9,261 bases of DNA, from positions 1 to 9,261 of the forward strand of contig CANNLB010000039.1 in assembly GCA_947505565.1 (NCBI GenBank), written 5' to 3'. A model generated the notes under the pieces. That model was not told the DNA's origin, searched no databases, and worked only from the letters and a program-made list of their open reading frames with translations. A program made the translations under genes and the position numbers. Shown here piece after piece: positions 6,791 through 9,261 of the stretch. This stretch comes from Acidobacteriota bacterium. Lineage in GTDB: Bacteria > Acidobacteriota > Terriglobia > Bryobacterales > Bryobacteraceae. The stretch's first letter is position 1. Each line of letters begins with the position of its first letter.

Positions 6791-7354
6791 TTAGTTCTCG
6801 TCCTGCTGGCGCGTATCCAGGTGACCGACAGTCTTCAGCAGTTGATACAGGCGCTCCACCTCAGCTTCGTCGTCACTACGCAGCAACTGAATCTTCGGGG
6901 TGGCGGAAGGAGTTGTCGACCCTTCTACCAGAGGCAAAGAGTCACCCCAGAACTGCCGGTAAGGGATCCCGTCGATGAGAGCTTCCTTTGCGTTCCGCCG
7001 CAAATTTCGCAGCAAGGAATTCGAAGCGTCCAGATCGCCCGGAAACAAGATCAATATTCGTTCATCCCCTTTGAAAAGAGTGAGCGTAACCGCCAGTGGA
7101 GAAATCCAACCGGTGCCATCCACCCGAGCGACTTTGGACCACTCTATCGTCCGCTCACCGATGAGCAAGACGTGCTCCTGAATCTCAATCGGGGGGCGAA
7201 AGGCCAGAACCAACAGCGCCATCGCACTGAGAAGAAGCAGAACAGACGCGACCAAGGCGACCGTCCATTCGGTCGCGAACAGGCTCGAGATCACCGCCAG
7301 ACCAGCAGCGGCCAACCCAGCCCACAAATACTGCTTCGAAGGCGTATAGCGCAT
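6791..7354 (-). CDS. Unrecognised two-helix membrane protein with a cytoplasmic domain
   Basis: I do not recognise a named family. The 187-residue product starts with a short basic segment and two adjacent hydrophobic helices (about 9-27 and 31-52). A soluble domain of alternating beta strands follows (about 56-105, including HVLLIGERTIEW and AVTLTLFKGDERILILFPG), then a helix (about 110-126), a linker rich in Ser/Thr/Pro (146-154) and a charged C-terminal helix (161-177). Two helices followed by a seven-strand-plus-helix pattern resembles bacterial PH-like (bPH) membrane proteins; that is only a fold guess. The start is uncertain: ATG 7354 is chosen, but an in-frame TTG at 7369 is also possible and neither has a good Shine-Dalgarno. 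It lies 50 bases after the pgsA-like gene and 3 before the DUF218 gene, which suggests an envelope role in the same operon. Confidence 0.75.
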   Translation of the reverse strand: MRYTPSKQYLWAGLAAAGLAVISSLFATEWTVALVASVLLLLSAMALLVLAFRPPIEIQEHVLLIGERTIEWSKVARVDGTGWISPLAVTLTLFKGDERILILFPGDLDASNSLLRNLRRNAKEALIDGIPYRQFWGDSLPLVEGSTTPSATPKIQLLRSDDEAEVERLYQLLKTVGHLDTRQQDEN

Positions 7355-7404
7355 AACGGAGACCAACAAATACTAGCCTATCCCCAGCCCGCGCAGCCGT
7401 CAAT

Positions 7405-7914
7405 TCATTTCAACGCTTGGTACCCAAGATAGGCATAACGGATCCCACTTGTTATGATGCTCACCGCGCTAATGGCGAAAAACAGCGTCGGGTGAAAACT
7501 CAGCAGCACCGCGGCGACGGTACACATCAGTAGGAACGTGTTTGCTTTTCCGAGGCGAGAGGGCGGGAAGTCTTTTTTCCCGCTCAGGCGAAACAGAACC
7601 GCCGCAGCCAGGAGAATTAAAAGATCCCGGCCTATCGCCATGGCTACCAGCCAGCCTGGCATCGCCCCGACGTAGAGCAGCGCGATGAAGCCACTACCCA
7701 CTAGTACTTTATCCGCTAACGGGTCCATAATCGCGCCGAACCGCGACTCCAGCCGCCATCGCCGTGCCATCCAACCGTCGATACTGTCCGTCACGGCGAT
7801 CAGGAACGATACGAGCAGCGCCGTTAGGAACCGATGATCCAAGATCAGCCACACCACGGGCACCGTGCCGATCAAGCGCAGAACCGTCAGGATGTTAGGA
7901 ATCTGGCGAAACAC
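7405..7914 (-). CDS. pgsA: CDP-alcohol phosphatidyltransferase, probably phosphatidylglycerophosphate synthase
   Basis: PgsA condenses CDP-diacylglycerol with glycerol 3-phosphate in the inner membrane, the first committed step to phosphatidylglycerol and cardiolipin. The full family signature D-x2-DG-x2-AR-x8-G-x3-D-x3-D is intact: Asp43, Asp46, Gly47, Ala50, Arg51, Gly60, Asp64 and Asp68, the metal and substrate-binding residues. The start IPNILTVLRL is typical of PgsA, and several further hydrophobic helices follow to residue 169. Length is close to the usual 170-200. The start is GTG 7914, supported by GAGGA 9 bases upstream, which overlaps the lpxC stop codon. Other members of the superfamily use other alcohols, so PgsA is the likeliest, not proven, specificity. 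Gene order after lpxC suggests coordinated making of lipid A and phospholipid. Confidence 0.88.
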   Translation of the reverse strand: MFRQIPNILTVLRLIGTVPVVWLILDHRFLTALLVSFLIAVTDSIDGWMARRWRLESRFGAIMDPLADKVLVGSGFIALLYVGAMPGWLVAMAIGRDLLILLAAAVLFRLSGKKDFPPSRLGKANTFLLMCTVAAVLLSFHPTLFFAISAVSIITSGIRYAYLGYQALK

Positions 7915-7923
7915 TGCCGTCGA

Positions 7924-7928
7924 TCCTC
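7924..7928 (-). promoter_or_regulatory. Shine-Dalgarno of pgsA overlapping the lpxC stop
   Basis: GAGGA on the minus strand, formed partly from the TGA stop of lpxC and 9 bases before the GTG at 7914. It sets the GTG as the start and implies that translation of the two genes is coupled. Confidence 0.65.
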
Positions 7929-8832
7929 AGCTGACGAGAGCATGGGTGGCCCGGGAGGCCAACTGATCAAAAAAAATTGTTTCGTAAAGCGAGGCATCCT
8001 GCATGATCCGCGCGACGAGCGCAGCGTGCATCGCGTGGCCAGCCCGCTCCGCAATGACATGACCCAGCAACGGCCGCCCAATCAAAGCCAAATCCCCAAT
8101 CAGATCGAGCACCTTGTGCCGACACGGCTCGTCGGAAAACCGCAAGCCACCTGGATTCAATACAGAAGCTCGATCAAAACACACCGCGTTCGTCAGGTCG
8201 GCTCCGCGGATCAGCCCCATGTTCCGCATCTGGCCCAGTTCGTATTCGAAGCCAAATGTGCGGGCGGCAGCAACCTCACTGGCATAGCGCGCCGGCGTCA
8301 ACTCCATTTCCATCGACTGATGGCCAACCATAGGATGATCAAAATAGATTTCGCAGGAAAGATAAAACGAATCTGCCGGCAGGATTGAAATCCGTTTGTT
8401 TCCCTGCTCCACCGTGACGGGCTTCAAAATTCGGAGATATTTGCGGCGTTTTTTGTACGTTTGCACTCCCGCTTGTGCCAACAGTTCGATGAAAGGCTGA
8501 CCGGACCCATCGAGAATCGGCACCTCGAGATTGTCGATATCAATATAAGCGTTATCGATCCCCATCGAATACAGGACGCTGAGCAGGTGCTCGGTCGTCG
8601 AGATCAGCACCCCCTGCCGCATCAGGCTGGTGGCGTAGGACACCCGCGCCACGTGCTTCCAACTCGCGGGCAATTCGAAGTTCGACAGGTCCGTTCGGCG
8701 GAAAACAATCCCCGTGCCGGCCGCTGCAGGCTGAATTGTAATACTGACCGGTACCCCGCTATGGAGGCCCACACCTTTCGCCGATACCGGCTGTGCAACG
8801 GAAGTTTCGAAGCGCAAATCGAAGAATACCAA
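7927..8832 (-). CDS. lpxC: UDP-3-O-acyl-N-acetylglucosamine deacetylase
   Basis: LpxC is the zinc-dependent cytoplasmic enzyme that removes acetate from UDP-3-O-acyl-GlcNAc, the committed step of lipid A synthesis. In the 301-residue product the zinc ligands His82 (in TTEHLLS), His239 and Asp243 (in HKVLDLIGD) are present, as are Glu81 and the C-terminal catalytic His266 (in RAGHAMHA). Further landmarks are GVGLHSG (20-26), ILDGSGQPF (106-114) and RTFGF (191-195). Length matches the family (about 300). No ATG exists near the start: TTG 8832 gives the longest form and TTG 8817 a form whose N-terminus aligns better with E. coli LpxC in length. Neither has a recognisable Shine-Dalgarno, so translation may be weak. 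Genes after it in the same direction run from pgsA on. Confidence 0.95.
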   Translation of the reverse strand: MVFFDLRFETSVAQPVSAKGVGLHSGVPVSITIQPAAAGTGIVFRRTDLSNFELPASWKHVARVSYATSLMRQGVLISTTEHLLSVLYSMGIDNAYIDIDNLEVPILDGSGQPFIELLAQAGVQTYKKRRKYLRILKPVTVEQGNKRISILPADSFYLSCEIYFDHPMVGHQSMEMELTPARYASEVAAARTFGFEYELGQMRNMGLIRGADLTNAVCFDRASVLNPGGLRFSDEPCRHKVLDLIGDLALIGRPLLGHVIAERAGHAMHAALVARIMQDASLYETIFFDQLASRATHALVS

Positions 8833-8874
8833 AAATGGTAATCAATTGAAAGGAAAATAGTTAAGGCCGAAATT

Positions 8875-8894
8875 GTGTGTCTTTTTATACACAC
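8875..8894. repeat. 6-bp inverted repeat between lpxC and polA
   Basis: GTGTGT (8875-8880) and ACACAC (8889-8894) are perfect arms around an 8-base AT-rich core. It sits in the only divergent intergenic region of the window and encloses the -10-like TATAAA for lpxC. It could be an operator-like site shared by both directions, but a 6-bp match is weak evidence. Confidence 0.35.
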
Positions 8895-8912
8895 GTGCGG
8901 CGAAGCGGACAC
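8884..8912 (-). promoter_or_regulatory. Possible promoter of the lpxC operon
   Basis: On the minus strand TATAAA (8884-8889) matches the -10 consensus at five of six positions. Seventeen bases upstream the best -35 is GTGTCC (8907-8912), a three-of-six match. Transcription would start near 8877, giving a leader of about 45-60 bases before the lpxC start codons. Confidence 0.35.
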
Positions 8913-8933
8913 ATTGGAGTATCCTTGTAAGCG

Positions 8934-9261
8934 ATGCCTCGCCTCTTCCTCATCGACTCCTTCGGGTACATTTTTCGCGCCTATTACGCGCGGATGCGAA
9001 TGAATACCCCGCCGATGCGCACCTCGGCCGGAGTCGCCACCGAAGCAGTGTATATCTTCCACAACATGTTGAAGAAGCTCCGCGAGAAGCACCAACCGGA
9101 TTACCTCGCCGCCGTTTATGAATCGCTCGGCCCCACGTTTCGCGAAACGGAATTCCCGGCGTATAAGGCAACCCGGACGGAGACACCGCCCGACCTGATC
9201 GCCCAAGTGCCGCTCGTCAAACGGTTGCTCGAAGCACTCTCTATTCCGGTGCTCGAAGCGG
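8934..9261 (+). CDS. polA: 5'-nuclease domain, N-terminal part of probable DNA polymerase I (truncated at window end)
   Basis: The 109 residues visible match the start of the PolA 5'-3' exonuclease (FEN-like) domain, which removes RNA primers and flaps in Okazaki-fragment maturation and repair. Landmarks are LFLIDSFGYIFRAYYA (4-19, containing metal-ligand Asp8), AVYIF (38-42, like AVYGF), GPTFR (66-70), YKATR (77-81), and PPDLIAQVPLVKRLL (85-99). Where T. aquaticus Pol I has the metal-ligand aspartate of VFDAK, this protein has Glu63 (AVYES). The start ATG 8934 follows an in-frame TAA two codons earlier, so it is the first start available; a GGAG lies 14 bases before it, which is distant. A stand-alone 5'-nuclease without the polymerase domain would look the same here, so polA is likely, not certain. 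It is divergent from lpxC. Confidence 0.82.
   Translation, partial: MPRLFLIDSFGYIFRAYYARMRMNTPPMRTSAGVATEAVYIFHNMLKKLREKHQPDYLAAVYESLGPTFRETEFPAYKATRTETPPDLIAQVPLVKRLLEALSIPVLEA

Noticed and set aside
6611..7432. Plus-strand open frame of 273 codons
   Set aside because: It runs antisense through the DUF218 gene and the unrecognised membrane protein. Its translation is low-complexity, rich in Gln and Arg, as expected of a shadow frame.

Overview
The window reads as chromosomal, housekeeping DNA from a Gram-negative (diderm) bacterium with high GC content. BamA, Skp/OmpH and LpxC together show an outer membrane containing lipid A. The style of the proteins suggests Acidobacteriota, perhaps the Solibacter/Bryobacter side: a 964-residue BamA with a proline-rich N-terminus, a small RRM protein with a glycine-rich tail, and frequent GTG/TTG starts. 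That placement is inference from memory of these families, not a measured match.

Layout. All complete genes lie on the minus strand and read from right to left. From the right: lpxC (lipid A deacetylase), a CDP-alcohol phosphatidyltransferase of PgsA type, an unrecognised two-helix membrane protein, a DUF218 (YdcF/ElyC/SanA-like) membrane-anchored protein, and a type I ABC exporter half-transporter of MdlA/YheI type. Junctions in this block are mostly 3 to 50 bases, so it is probably one operon. After a 120-base gap comes a small RNA-binding protein with its own Shine-Dalgarno, followed by a strong 10-bp hairpin. After another gap come bamA and skp, 36 bases apart, closed by a convincing intrinsic terminator at 129-161. 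On the plus strand, divergent from lpxC, the window ends inside the N-terminal 5'-nuclease domain of what is most likely DNA polymerase I. The first 38 bases may hold the start of one more minus-strand gene.

How the genes fit together. Most of the window serves the cell envelope. LpxC commits UDP-GlcNAc to lipid A, PgsA makes phosphatidylglycerophosphate for inner-membrane phospholipid, DUF218 proteins are tied to envelope or lipid-carrier functions, the ABC exporter moves an unknown hydrophobic substrate, Skp chaperones unfolded outer-membrane proteins, and BamA inserts them. The RRM protein is the one cytoplasmic regulator-like gene inside the block.

I found no CRISPR array, mobile element, tRNA or rRNA, and no clear undescribed system. 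The points most worth a second look are the ABC exporter with aspartate at the catalytic glutamate position and no partner gene beside it, the polymerase I exonuclease domain with glutamate at a normally aspartate metal-ligand position, the unrecognised membrane protein, and the lpxC/polA divergent region with its inverted repeat and an lpxC start that has no Shine-Dalgarno.
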